DNA from: a virus
DNA: 64,000 nucleotides
Virus record (IMG/VR): IMGVR_UViG_3300027770_000026
Coordinates: 1-64,000 of that record
Direction: 5' to 3' (one strand)
Made by a program: the position numbers and the translations under genes. Positions 24,952 to 33,166 of this stretch are shown here, in pieces. The notes under the pieces are model-generated. The model was given only the letters and a program-made list of their open reading frames with translations. It was not told the origin of the DNA and did not search any database. Every line of letters starts with the position of its first letter. Positions within the stretch are counted from its first letter, which is position 1.

Positions 24952-25248
24952 TCAGACCTGTTCAAAGCCAACAAACTTCACGCGGTACTTGACGCCGTCC
25001 CGTACCATGACGTCACCTACCATGGTCGAGCGCAGGCCGTACTCGCGACCGTTGTGAACGTGCAGCGGAGCCATGACCTGCACCTCAGGATGGAAGTCAC
25101 CGTTCTCAACCAGCTCATTATTCTCGCCAAACACCAGTCGCGTCTTGGACCACGAACCCATGATGTTCTGCGTCATGCAGTAGGCAGTATCGAGCTTGTC
25201 GGTCATGACCTCAGCAACGAGCTGCTCACCGTGATACACCTGGATCAT
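24952..25248 (-). CDS. Hypothetical early protein, 98 aa
   Basis: First gene after the promoter at 25280-25308, with GGAGCAGA upstream. Sequence MIQVYHGEQLVAEVMTDKL... REYGLRSTMVGDVMV looks like a small beta-rich protein. Unknown function. Confidence 0.6.
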   Translation of the reverse strand: MIQVYHGEQLVAEVMTDKLDTAYCMTQNIMGSWSKTRLVFGENNELVENGDFHPEVQVMAPLHVHNGREYGLRSTMVGDVMVRDGVKYRVKFVGFEQV

Positions 25249-25279
25249 GTTCTGCTCCTTTCCCTAACCCTATGTGCAT

Positions 25280-25308
25280 ATTATACGGGTCAAGGGTCCA
25301 AAACGCAA
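25280..25308 (-). promoter_or_regulatory. sigma70 promoter TTGCGT-17-TATAAT
   Basis: Spacer of 17. Leader is nearly identical to that of the 22630 promoter. Likely drives the early-type genes 25248 to 22745. Confidence 0.83.
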
Positions 25309-25342
25309 GAACTAAATTCCTAATAGAATCAATGACTTACGC
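25309..25342. repeat. Dispersed intergenic repeat, copy 2 (half-unit)
   Basis: On the minus strand GCGTAAGTCATTGATT then CTATTAGGAATTTAGTTC. The TAA inside GCGTAAGT is the stop codon of the HNH gene. Opposite orientation to copies at 22688 and 57600. Confidence 0.75.
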
Positions 25343-25909
25343 AGCCCGATGTAAACGACTGTTTTTTGGGACTCGTGCAAGCAGGAATTCCATCTGATCT
25401 GCTAGAATTTTACGATTTTTTAGGATCATTTTCTCAAATACACTGGGCGCATAGGGAACGTAGAGCAGGGGCATGCGGGCTTCTTCTGGAGTCTTGCAGC
25501 CCTTAGCACTGTTACAGGGCTTGCATGCGCTCACGGTGTTGCTCCAAAAATGTCGCCCACCCTTGCTACGGGGAATGATATGGTCAATGGTCAGTTCTCG
25601 ATCACCAAATGCGTCACCGCAGTAGGCACAGACGTTACGGTCGCGAGCATAGAGGATTTCACGCACAGTAAATTGATTGTTTACGCGATTTAAGAACTTG
25701 TCCCCAAACAGTGGCCCTGTTACACCTACGATCGAGCTGATGTCAATGGAACTTTGCTCACCGTATGCGTTAATGCCACCGTAGAATGTCTTGATAGTTG
25801 CGCCTACTTCCCACAGCACCTTGTGCTTGGCATAGTAGCAAACAGCGTCTTCGTAACAAACCCAATCTTTGGGCATGCCCGCGCTGTCTGTAATCAATAC
25901 TTGACTCAT
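25337..25909 (-). CDS. HNH endonuclease
   Basis: 190 residues. Residues ~93-150 have the zinc/HNH pattern CAYCG...LTIDHIIPRSKGG...W-N-VSACKPCN. A perfect AAGGAGG ribosome site precedes the ATG. HNH enzymes in phages act as homing, packaging or host-DNA-degrading nucleases; the position outside any split gene gives no sign of intron homing. Confidence 0.88.
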   Translation of the reverse strand: MSQVLITDSAGMPKDWVCYEDAVCYYAKHKVLWEVGATIKTFYGGINAYGEQSSIDISSIVGVTGPLFGDKFLNRVNNQFTVREILYARDRNVCAYCGDAFGDRELTIDHIIPRSKGGRHFWSNTVSACKPCNSAKGCKTPEEARMPLLYVPYAPSVFEKMILKNRKILADQMEFLLARVPKNSRLHRAA

Positions 25910-25976
25910 GATTTCCTCCTTTGATCTATTGTATTACTTATTTTGTATGAATACAACAGCTTAGATATATATTTTT

Positions 25977-26654
25977 ATGATTACAGTATTCTACCATTTA
26001 TACATTCCGCCAGGCGATGATTGTTTTACATTTCCCTTGATATTAGACGAACAGTTAGGACTCATCGAGCGTTCGTTATTGGGCAAACATGCCAAGATAA
26101 AAATGTGCATCACCATGCCTAAGAATCAATGGTTGCCATTGATGTGTCGAAATTACGTTCACTTAGTGACCGAATATATCAGCGGTCATTTCCCCAACGT
26201 AGAAATAATTGATATTCGGGATGTTAGCGAACCAAATCTATACGAAGGTCAGACCTTATACGCATTATGGCGATATTCTCATTTATATGAAGGGAATTAT
26301 CTATATCTACACAGTAAAGGTATATCTCACAGGAATATTGCATCTACTCATGATTGGCGTAAATGCATGCAATATTTTCTAGTGGGGAAATGGGAAACAT
26401 GTTTGGCCTATTTAAAATCGCACGATGTAGTTGCTACTAAATCACATTGGTTGGGTAATTTCTGGTGGGCAACGTCGGACCATCTCCGACGTTTACCAGA
26501 CCCGTTGTCTTTAGCGGGAGATTCTACAGACCCAAACGTGCGTTTAGTGTATGAATCCTGGGTCTTACATGCAAATCCAAAAATTCACTACATGCATGAA
26601 ACTAAGGTGAATCATTACCTTGAGTTTTATCCGCCTTCGGCTTACGAAACTTAA
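25977..26654 (+). CDS. Glycosyltransferase-like protein, 225 aa
   Basis: Contains GNYLYLHSKGISH and a C-terminal HWLGNFWWATSDHL, a pattern I associate with phage and bacterial sugar transferases of the YLH-x-KG type. One of the few plus-strand genes; its 3' end overlaps a convergent small gene by 53 bases. Confidence 0.6.
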   Translation: MITVFYHLYIPPGDDCFTFPLILDEQLGLIERSLLGKHAKIKMCITMPKNQWLPLMCRNYVHLVTEYISGHFPNVEIIDIRDVSEPNLYEGQTLYALWRYSHLYEGNYLYLHSKGISHRNIASTHDWRKCMQYFLVGKWETCLAYLKSHDVVATKSHWLGNFWWATSDHLRRLPDPLSLAGDSTDPNVRLVYESWVLHANPKIHYMHETKVNHYLEFYPPSAYET

Positions 26655-26754
26655 CGGCTTTCTTCTTAAAAATCTTATCCCAATTTGCTCGATAAACATT
26701 ACTAGTATGCTTGGTCTGAATTAGGTCGCCGGTAACATCATTTTTAGTGGTCAT
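26602..26754 (-). CDS. Small basic phage protein, 50 aa
   Basis: ATG at 26754 opens MTTKNDVTGDLIQTKHTS followed by NVYRANWDKIFKKKAV and a basic tail. The T-G-D-x-I-x-T pattern near the start recurs in small phage proteins. It is read antiparallel to the end of the glycosyltransferase gene (53-base overlap). Confidence 0.65.
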   Translation of the reverse strand: MTTKNDVTGDLIQTKHTSNVYRANWDKIFKKKAVKFRKPKADKTQGNDSP

Positions 26755-26759
26755 AATAA

Positions 26760-26788
26760 AAGGCGCAGAGTTATTAGCCCTGCGCCTT
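26760..26788 (-). terminator. Terminator after peroxiredoxin gene
   Basis: Nine-bp stem AAGGCGCAG/CTGCGCCTT, loop 11, followed by TTTATTATG on the minus strand. Confidence 0.75.
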
Positions 26789-26795
26789 AGTTTGG

Positions 26796-27446
26796 TTACT
26801 TAACTTCGAAGTCGCCAATTCCGTCTGCAACTACTCCAAAAATCCGTTCGGTAGTAACAACTGCAGTCTTCTTAGCTGCAGTCTTGCGCACAGTCTTGGG
26901 ACTAAATGCTTCTTCCACAATTGGGGTTGCAAGATAAGCAAGTACATTCTCAGGCGTGCTTTCAACGTATGGGTCATCACCAGCATTGTTCTTCTTACCT
27001 GGCTCAACAAATGCAGCTTCAATGATGCCATTGTTGATTACTACTGCATAACGCCAACTGCGAACACCAAAGCCCAAATTGTCCTTAGCAACTAGCATTC
27101 CCATCTTGTCTGTAAACTTATCGGAACCGTCTGGTAGCAACTTGACATTCTTGATCTTGAGATCCTTGCCCCAAGCATTCATAGTGAATGCATCGTTAAC
27201 GCTGAGGCAGTAAACCTCATCCACATGCTTGCGGAATGTCTTGTAATTACGTTCAAAACCAGGTAGCTGCTCATTGCTGCAGGTTGGGGTAAACGCACCG
27301 GGTAGTGCAAACAGTACCACACGACGATCCTTGAATAGATCCCGGGTATTAATATCCTGCCAATCGTACAGCCCGTCCTCGTCCTTCACACGAGTACGCA
27401 GTACAACTGCAGGCGCCTTGGTACCAATCAACTTAGACTTAGCCAT
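26796..27446 (-). CDS. Peroxiredoxin (Prx5-like) with basic C-terminal extension
   Basis: Peroxidatic Cys56 in FALPGAFTPTCSNEQLPGF, then CLSVNDAFTMNAWGKDL and DKFTDKMGMLV, all Prx5 hallmarks. The enzyme reduces peroxides. The normal domain ends near residue 165; an extra ~50 residues with a Lys-rich segment (KTVRKTAAKKTAVV) follow and have no known role. Could act with the SOD at 16676. Confidence 0.9.
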   Translation of the reverse strand: MAKSKLIGTKAPAVVLRTRVKDEDGLYDWQDINTRDLFKDRRVVLFALPGAFTPTCSNEQLPGFERNYKTFRKHVDEVYCLSVNDAFTMNAWGKDLKIKNVKLLPDGSDKFTDKMGMLVAKDNLGFGVRSWRYAVVINNGIIEAAFVEPGKKNNAGDDPYVESTPENVLAYLATPIVEEAFSPKTVRKTAAKKTAVVTTERIFGVVADGIGDFEVK

Positions 27447-27527
27447 TTGTTTCTCCTATTCTAGCTAAAATATATAACGCAGATATAAGTTTAACAGAAT
27501 AAATTTAAATGTCTACGACTATTTTGG

Positions 27528-28625
27528 TTAGTCTTCTTTGTCTCCACCCCAATCAAAGTAACGTAGCCAAATGTATTCGCTTCGCTTGTTGTACTTGTTT
27601 AGTGAACGTAATGCGAATCCTGCCTTGCCTAGGAAACCAAATCCAAACAATACACTTTCCATAGTCTTTTCAATATCACCGGAATCGGTTGGCTTGCAAT
27701 AAAAATGGCTGGGCATCCAATCAATTTCATTGGACACAACAATTGGAATACCGCGGCTTACAAAGTCTGCTGCCACAATATTAAAGCTTTCAGTTAAACT
27801 GGCCTGTAGTCCGATATCCATTTCTTCAATTAATTTCAAAAAGTCGTCGTGCTGCAACCAACCATGCTCCACTAGCTGGTAATTGTCCCCGAGATTATTA
27901 AACAATCCGCGTAGGTTCTTTAGTACGTTGTTGCCCTGATTTTCGATACGCGCCACATTAATATGGAAGCGAAGCTTTTTATTATTCTTTTGTGCGTAAC
28001 TGATTGCGGCAATTGCTTGCACCAAGTGATTCTTCATGGGACGAATTGCACCAAAGCAACCTACGTTAATAGTGTCAACAATTGGTTTGCGGGTTACTAC
28101 GTTTTGTTTGATATTGTAGAAATTAGGCAAGTAAATGACTCGCTTGCAAATTGGATGCTTGCGTCCATATGCTGATGCTACAATTTTACAAGTATCGTTA
28201 TACGCCTTTACACTGTTTGGGGCAATATAAACATTTCTGTAGGTGAGATACTTCAGAGTCCAGTCTAGCGCAACTCCGTCGCTTGCAAGGAATGGCATTT
28301 CGCTGTGATTACGAACAATCCATTTCACATGAGGATGCAGTTGTTGTAGTACTGCAAACTTCTCGGGTACTACCCAAAATGCTTCAATGATCACATGGGT
28401 GGGTTTGTATGCTTTAACTTCGCGATCAATTGCGTTGTTGTCTGGTACTTCTACTAGTTTACTTTCTGTACCATTTTGATTCAGCATGTCTACTACAAAG
28501 CTTGCGCTATTACGCAGACCACTTGACACACAGTATTGGAAGTATGGATGATAATCTTGATGTAATGTGGTATTTTCATCAAGAGTCATTTCTCTCTTTT
28601 TGAGAATAAAAAGTAATTTAGACAT
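27528..28625 (-). CDS. GT-B glycosyltransferase, 365 aa
   Basis: Two Rossmann-like halves; GCFGAIRPMKNHLVQAIA and FNIVAADFVSRGIPIVVSNEIDW resemble the donor-binding region of GT4-like enzymes. ACTAAATA at ~28653 plus GAGGTG ribosome site upstream. Acceptor unknown, probably part of the phage glycan system. Confidence 0.75.
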   Translation of the reverse strand: MSKLLFILKKREMTLDENTTLHQDYHPYFQYCVSSGLRNSASFVVDMLNQNGTESKLVEVPDNNAIDREVKAYKPTHVIIEAFWVVPEKFAVLQQLHPHVKWIVRNHSEMPFLASDGVALDWTLKYLTYRNVYIAPNSVKAYNDTCKIVASAYGRKHPICKRVIYLPNFYNIKQNVVTRKPIVDTINVGCFGAIRPMKNHLVQAIAAISYAQKNNKKLRFHINVARIENQGNNVLKNLRGLFNNLGDNYQLVEHGWLQHDDFLKLIEEMDIGLQASLTESFNIVAADFVSRGIPIVVSNEIDWMPSHFYCKPTDSGDIEKTMESVLFGFGFLGKAGFALRSLNKYNKRSEYIWLRYFDWGGDKED

Positions 28626-28686
28626 GGGACACCTCAGAGTAGTAGCAGCAGCGACTACTATTTAGTATAATAATTAAAAGAATGTA

Positions 28687-29073
28687 TTAATTTCTACCTG
28701 GCTGTGGTTCACGATGCCACACACCATAGATGCAGTGTACTAGTTCATGACCAAAGAACTCGGGCTCGTAACTGACCTTAGGATCAACCATGTATATGGT
28801 GCAGGTTAAATCATCTTTACGCAGCACACTGAACGCAGCAACGTTCTTAGGAGTAATAGTTCCTTGTATATTATTGCGTTTTGCAATCTCTGCACTTAGT
28901 GCAGCGGCACTGGGCATTAACACTATCTTCATGGGGAACTCTGTGCGTGTAAATGTTTCCTTTTCAAAGTAGTAACCATCTTTGCCCACCTTACCGGTGT
29001 CGCTGTTAGGTCCGCAAGCAACCAGAGCTAGTGCTGCAAAGAATGTTAATATTAATTGTTTAAAGTTTGCCAT
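28687..29073 (-). CDS. Lipoprotein with HExxH zinc-protease motif
   Basis: Start at 29073 (MANFKQLILTFFAALALVAC) because an ACTAAATA box ends 5 bases before it. LALVAC|GPN is a lipobox, so the mature protein would be lipidated and probably periplasm-facing. Near the end, HELVHCIYGVWH is an HExxH zinc motif followed by a third candidate His; it differs from the metzincin consensus by one residue of spacing. Last gene of the cytochrome operon. Confidence 0.65.
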   Translation of the reverse strand: MANFKQLILTFFAALALVACGPNSDTGKVGKDGYYFEKETFTRTEFPMKIVLMPSAAALSAEIAKRNNIQGTITPKNVAAFSVLRKDDLTCTIYMVDPKVSYEPEFFGHELVHCIYGVWHREPQPGRN

Positions 29074-29078
29074 ACTAT

Positions 29079-29086
29079 TATTTAGT
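29079..29086 (-). promoter_or_regulatory. Late promoter ACTAAATA (leaderless class)
   Basis: Five bases before the lipoprotein ATG, inside the end of the cytochrome b-like gene. Confidence 0.5.
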
Positions 29087-29552
29087 AAACATGTACGGTT
29101 ATCACATGCACAAATACGCATATGATCATGATAAACACAATAGGCAAGTGTCCCACATGCCATGCGGAAAACAATCGTTCAAAGCCCTTGCGGTTACGTA
29201 GGTATCGACCTATTATGCCACTGGCTGCTACTATCAACATACTGAATAGTGCTATGTTACTGTTGGGACTGCCCAAATGATAATTGCTGTGATAGAGAAT
29301 AGTAATGGGTCCAAATATACCCAACAGTTGATGTATGTTAAACCATTCTGCAGTTTTACCAATCTTCCACATCCATTCAAATCTTTTGTGCATGGAATAA
29401 GAAAACATCAGTGCCATCAAGCTAGCACCTGTCCAACCTAGTATATAGCCTAACCCGTTGTGTGGGTCAATGAGCCTGTAGGGAGATATGACCCATCCAA
29501 TAAAGATTGTAGTTACGGCCATAACCGTAACTACAACTATGCTAGTTTTCAT
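29082..29552 (-). CDS. Four-helix cytochrome b-like membrane protein
   Basis: 156 residues with four hydrophobic helices. Candidate heme ligands form two pairs spaced 14 residues apart: H74/H88 (FNIHQLLGIFGPITILYHSN) and H135/H149 (HLPIVFIMIICVFVH), the arrangement of bis-His diheme cytochrome b helices. The stretch NIALFSMLIVAASGIIGRYL and the second helix match membrane proteins that accompany multiheme cytochromes in bacteria. It would pass electrons between inner-membrane carriers and the periplasmic cytochrome encoded 6 bases upstream. Confidence 0.75.
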   Translation of the reverse strand: MKTSIVVVTVMAVTTIFIGWVISPYRLIDPHNGLGYILGWTGASLMALMFSYSMHKRFEWMWKIGKTAEWFNIHQLLGIFGPITILYHSNYHLGSPNSNIALFSMLIVAASGIIGRYLRNRKGFERLFSAWHVGHLPIVFIMIICVFVHVITVHVY

Positions 29553-29558
29553 CCTGCC

Positions 29559-30326
29559 TTAAATTAACTTCCGTGTGGCGCGGTAATTAATGGCAAAGAA
29601 TTCGCCTTGCAACATCTTCTGAATGCGTGGATCGTTAATGAGCTGTGTGCATTTGAAGCTGATGCTGCTGTTTACACTATGGCAAGTTTCACAAGAATCG
29701 CTAGTAATTGGGTGTCCGCCCGGAGCATTGATCTTGCCCTTGGCAGTTGTACCATTATGGCAAGTTACACAGCCGGTTGTGATGCCTGCGTGAATTGCAG
29801 CAAAGCTACTATCCCAGTTACGTCCAGTGTTCTTGTGGCATACACCGCAGTCTTGTGTGGTTGGAATGTGGTCACTTGGCTTACCTTGTGCACCATATGT
29901 TCTAAATGCGTTATTGTGACAACTATCACATCTCTGTGTACTTACAGAGGCGTGGTTCATGTTTACACCTGATGTAAATGTCACTGTTGCGTGGCAGCTA
30001 CCGCAGTCTGTAGTTCCAATTGGAATGTGGCTGGTACTGCGTCCAACAGTTGCACTTGTTGGCGAACCGTTGTGGCAAGTTGCACAAACTTTAGGGGTAC
30101 CAATAAATCTACCACCTGCGTGACAGCTGGCGCAGGTTGAACACTTGCCTGTGCTTAGGTGCGCACCAGTTAGCGGAAAGTTTGGGTGAATGGTTTCGTA
30201 GAGGGTGCATTCTGCAGCAGATGCGTCCGGAGAAAAAGTAGTTAGTACTGCTGTGGGTATTGCATAAGTTGCAAACACGATTACAGCCATAAGAATAGAC
30301 GCAAAGAAACTCTTTAATTTCGCCAT
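29559..30326 (-). CDS. Seven-heme periplasmic cytochrome c
   Basis: 255 residues. Signal peptide (helix ~7-30, cleavage near SAA|E39). Seven CxxCH heme-attachment motifs: CASCH 65-69, CATCH 81-85, CGSCH 108-112, CDSCH 133-137, CGVCH 160-164, CVTCH 186-190, CETCH 212-216. Exactly seven further histidines (47, 56, 100, 125, 153, 179, 205) could give bis-His ligation of every heme. The class resembles cytochrome c3/c7-type electron carriers. Heme attachment would rely on host Ccm machinery. An exact TATAAATA box at 30350-30357 indicates late expression. I know of no standard phage function for such a protein. Confidence 0.93.
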   Translation of the reverse strand: MAKLKSFFASILMAVIVFATYAIPTAVLTTFSPDASAAECTLYETIHPNFPLTGAHLSTGKCSTCASCHAGGRFIGTPKVCATCHNGSPTSATVGRSTSHIPIGTTDCGSCHATVTFTSGVNMNHASVSTQRCDSCHNNAFRTYGAQGKPSDHIPTTQDCGVCHKNTGRNWDSSFAAIHAGITTGCVTCHNGTTAKGKINAPGGHPITSDSCETCHSVNSSISFKCTQLINDPRIQKMLQGEFFAINYRATRKLI

Positions 30327-30349
30327 GATAATGGTCCCCGTTAGGATAG

Positions 30350-30357
30350 TATTTATA
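30350..30357 (-). promoter_or_regulatory. T4-type late promoter TATAAATA
   Basis: Exact consensus, 23 bases before the cytochrome ATG with GGGGACC between; lies just upstream of the barrel gene stop. Confidence 0.7.
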
Positions 30358-30358
30358 C

Positions 30359-32260
30359 TTAGAAGTCGTAACGGTACCCAATGTAAAAGGTTTGATTGGT
30401 GAATACGGGACTTACTTGATAGATGGTTACAGCATATGGACGTAGTATTAAGGATCTAGCATACTGTGCTTCCAGCTTGCCGTGCTCGCCAAATGCGTAT
30501 ATTATGCGTAGGTTTGCACTAATTGTGCGCGATGTGTGCGCTATGTCGTCATAGCGTAAGGTAGCAGACAAGCTGTTTGTATCCCAAAATCTATAGTTGT
30601 TGGCCACTGTAACAAAGTAGCTGCGGCGTTCACCAATGGTACGATTGGCTACAAATTCAACTGTGTTGTGAGAGTCCCAAACGTTTTCGCCGGACAAGTG
30701 TAGTGTTAGCGAATAGTTGTTGCGTGTGCCCACAGTTACTGGCACGGGATCAAACTGTGGCGAAATAGTAAATCCCGGAGTAGTACTCAAGTTGGTTACT
30801 TGCGCATCACCGGTCAGCGTCCATGTTTTATCTATGGTATAGCCCGCACCTACTACTAGCGAACTAGCTATGGGTGTGGTGGTGATAATATAACGATAGA
30901 TGTCGTTTGAATTCAATCCTGACCTAGCTAATAATTCTCCCACTGAATTGTATACTTGACGTTCGGGTTCCAGTATACCTAAGCCCAATGCAACGTCTGC
31001 GTATGGTATAGGACTGCGCCGGCGTTCGTAGCTAGCAAATATGTTGTAGCCGTTAAAGTAGTGTATGCCCTGAAAGTTAACCTTGTTAAACTTGCTGTAC
31101 TGAAAGTCATATTCGGTATTCAACAGTGCAGTAGTGGAAGTACCACCGTATTCTACATCTGCACCCAGTGCCATGCGTTCAACAAATCCATCTGCTATGC
31201 TGCGATTGATGTATAATGAAGTAGTGGTATTGTTAAATGGTCGCCATTCAAACCCCGCACCCACAAAGCGTCTAGTGGCAGTAGTTTCTCCGGTATATGG
31301 TACACCTGCTGCAAACGTCCACTTGTATTGGTCTTCGGTGCGGTACCAAGCACTGACTCCATCATACCGTCCAATGGCACCAGCTGAGGGGTTTTGTCTA
31401 CCCAGTCGTATGTTGTATCTAACGAATGTATCTTCAAAGTTTACATAAGCAATGTTAAGTCTTGCAGTGTTATCTTTATTCTCTAGTAGATCTCTTGCTG
31501 CGGTAAAGCGTAAACGACTGCTCCATATGTATTGATTGTGATGACGTTTGGCATCCAGTTGCAGTCCAGTTAAGCTGCTTATCTGAGAAGTGTTCCACTG
31601 TATGATACCTGCACTGTTACTGGTTGCACCAAAGTATAGATATTCACTAGCGGACCCTGATAGTTCAAAGCTGTCGCCTTGTCGTGGTGCGCGTTCCTTA
31701 AAGTTGTTTGCTGTTTCCGTGGGCTCAATTATTTCCAATGCCATTAAACGCTGCTGTACTCGCACACGGTCGTCAGTTTTCACATCATATAACTTTAAGT
31801 ACAGTGCGTATTCTACTTTGGCTTTGTCATACAGTTTGGACTTTTCGTATGCATACCCCAATAGTTCGTGTGCTTCTCGTGCGGTGGCTGGTGGCTGTGT
31901 GAGAATGAACGAACGTAGATTATTGATTGCTACAGTGTAGGGACCTTCTCTGCTGGTTAATACTTGTCGTGCTTCGCGTATGAGTTCTTCAGGTGGGCGT
32001 GTATCAAATGTTACTATGGGTTGATCTGGATCCGTTGGTGTGGCTGTAGCAGTGCGTGGTCGAGGTTTTGTCTCGGTGGGAACTGTTTCCACAATAGGCG
32101 GTAACCAACGTACAATGGTTACAGTTTCTGTTCTGCGTCGTGGTACTGGAGCTGCAGGTGGCGCAACTGGTGGACGATTAATAATGCCACTGACCTGGCT
32201 ATAAGTCACAGCGGGATATACTGCTGCACACAGTACGGCTACAACTAAAAACCTAATCAT
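30359..32260 (-). CDS. TPR plus outer-membrane beta-barrel (porin-like) protein
   Basis: 633 residues. Signal peptide (1-~21), Pro/Thr-rich linker with APPAAPVPRRRTETV, TPR-like helices at ~95-180 (AREAHELLGYAYEKSKLYDK), then ~450 residues of amphipathic strands ending GYRYDF with terminal Phe. The segment RLGRQNPSAGAIGRYDGV resembles TPR-barrel proteins that occur beside cytochrome c genes in bacteria. With the cytochromes downstream it could form a porin-cytochrome conduit, though the N-terminal CxxC of MtrB-type porins is absent. Alternative: a polysaccharide or NfrA-like exporter. Confidence 0.78.
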   Translation of the reverse strand: MIRFLVVAVLCAAVYPAVTYSQVSGIINRPPVAPPAAPVPRRRTETVTIVRWLPPIVETVPTETKPRPRTATATPTDPDQPIVTFDTRPPEELIREARQVLTSREGPYTVAINNLRSFILTQPPATAREAHELLGYAYEKSKLYDKAKVEYALYLKLYDVKTDDRVRVQQRLMALEIIEPTETANNFKERAPRQGDSFELSGSASEYLYFGATSNSAGIIQWNTSQISSLTGLQLDAKRHHNQYIWSSRLRFTAARDLLENKDNTARLNIAYVNFEDTFVRYNIRLGRQNPSAGAIGRYDGVSAWYRTEDQYKWTFAAGVPYTGETTATRRFVGAGFEWRPFNNTTTSLYINRSIADGFVERMALGADVEYGGTSTTALLNTEYDFQYSKFNKVNFQGIHYFNGYNIFASYERRRSPIPYADVALGLGILEPERQVYNSVGELLARSGLNSNDIYRYIITTTPIASSLVVGAGYTIDKTWTLTGDAQVTNLSTTPGFTISPQFDPVPVTVGTRNNYSLTLHLSGENVWDSHNTVEFVANRTIGERRSYFVTVANNYRFWDTNSLSATLRYDDIAHTSRTISANLRIIYAFGEHGKLEAQYARSLILRPYAVTIYQVSPVFTNQTFYIGYRYDF

Positions 32261-32262
32261 TG

Positions 32263-32655
32263 CTACTTGGTGATGCGGCGAGCAACCTTCTTCTTGGTCT
32301 TCTTAGCAGCAGTCTTAGGTGGGGCCTTGCTTAAAAAATGATACTTGTGGAATATCACAATCCATACAAACAGTGCAGCCAATCCTATGTTAAGTAATAT
32401 CTCGCCAGGAGGAGCTTTTACTGTATCAATGATCATGCCGTGACGTGGTATCATATCATAGTAAATGGTATTCATAGCGTTCCATGCTGAAGTAGCAATA
32501 ATGGAAACCAGTGCTATTTTAAGCGACCAATGTTGTAGTACAGGCCATTTGTAAATAATGCTGTTACCGTTACCAAACAGCAGTACAAAGAACGCAGTCA
32601 TTGCCAGACAAATAACAATATTAGCCGCTATATTCAACAGGTACATGAATTCCAT
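32263..32655 (-). CDS. Three-helix membrane protein with basic tail
   Basis: 130 residues, hydrophobic helices at ~5-27, 45-65 and 85-105, ending KTAAKKTKKKVARRITK. Topology suits a class I holin-like protein, but it sits at the head of the cytochrome operon. Two bases separate it from the barrel gene. Confidence 0.6.
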   Translation of the reverse strand: MEFMYLLNIAANIVICLAMTAFFVLLFGNGNSIIYKWPVLQHWSLKIALVSIIATSAWNAMNTIYYDMIPRHGMIIDTVKAPPGEILLNIGLAALFVWIVIFHKYHFLSKAPPKTAAKKTKKKVARRITK

Positions 32656-32665
32656 TGTCTACTCC

Positions 32666-33028
32666 TTATCTTTTTCGCACAGTCTTTTTTCGAGCTATGG
32701 GTTTCTTTCTAGTTAGCTTACGCCTATTAGGAATTATTTCCTCTGCAGCATCGGGTATGAATTTTTTAATGGCATATTCAATACCAGTTAACCCAAGAAA
32801 ACCCAGTATGAATGCAATACCAAAAGTAAGATTTTGATTACTAATATTTAAAGTATCAACTACAATTGGGGTTATATAATTGGCGCTGCCAATACCGGTG
32901 GCAATACTAACAGCAATGCTGTATAAATGCGTATTAGCTCCTTTTTTAATGGTTAGAAGCGAACCAAATAATCCCGACACAATAAGCCCCGCATTGATTC
33001 CAACTTCCTGAAGAAGATTCTCCTGCAT
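32666..33028 (-). CDS. Holin-like membrane protein, 120 aa
   Basis: Start at 33028 (MQENLLQEVGINAG) with GGGGGT 7 bases upstream; a start at 33043 lacks a ribosome site. Three hydrophobic segments (IVSGLFGSLLTI, YSIAVSIATGIGSANYITPIV, FGIAFILGFLGLTGIEYA) and a basic tail KKPIARKKTVRKR match phage holin-type proteins. Confidence 0.62.
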   Translation of the reverse strand: MQENLLQEVGINAGLIVSGLFGSLLTIKKGANTHLYSIAVSIATGIGSANYITPIVVDTLNISNQNLTFGIAFILGFLGLTGIEYAIKKFIPDAAEEIIPNRRKLTRKKPIARKKTVRKR

Positions 33029-33071
33029 TGTCGTTACCCCCATAACCTAGTATTTATTCACAGGGATAAAT

Positions 33072-33159
33072 TGGCGGAAGCGGTAGGATTCGAACCTACG
33101 GACCTGTGACAGTCGCTAGTTTTCAAGACTAGAGCCATAAACCGCTCGACCACGCTTCC
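33072..33159 (-). tRNA. tRNA-Ser(TGA)
   Basis: Acceptor GGAAGCG/CGCTTCC, anticodon loop CTTGAAA, long variable arm, T-arm TTCGAAT, encoded CCA. Confidence 0.95.
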
Positions 33160-33166
33160 GTAACCT

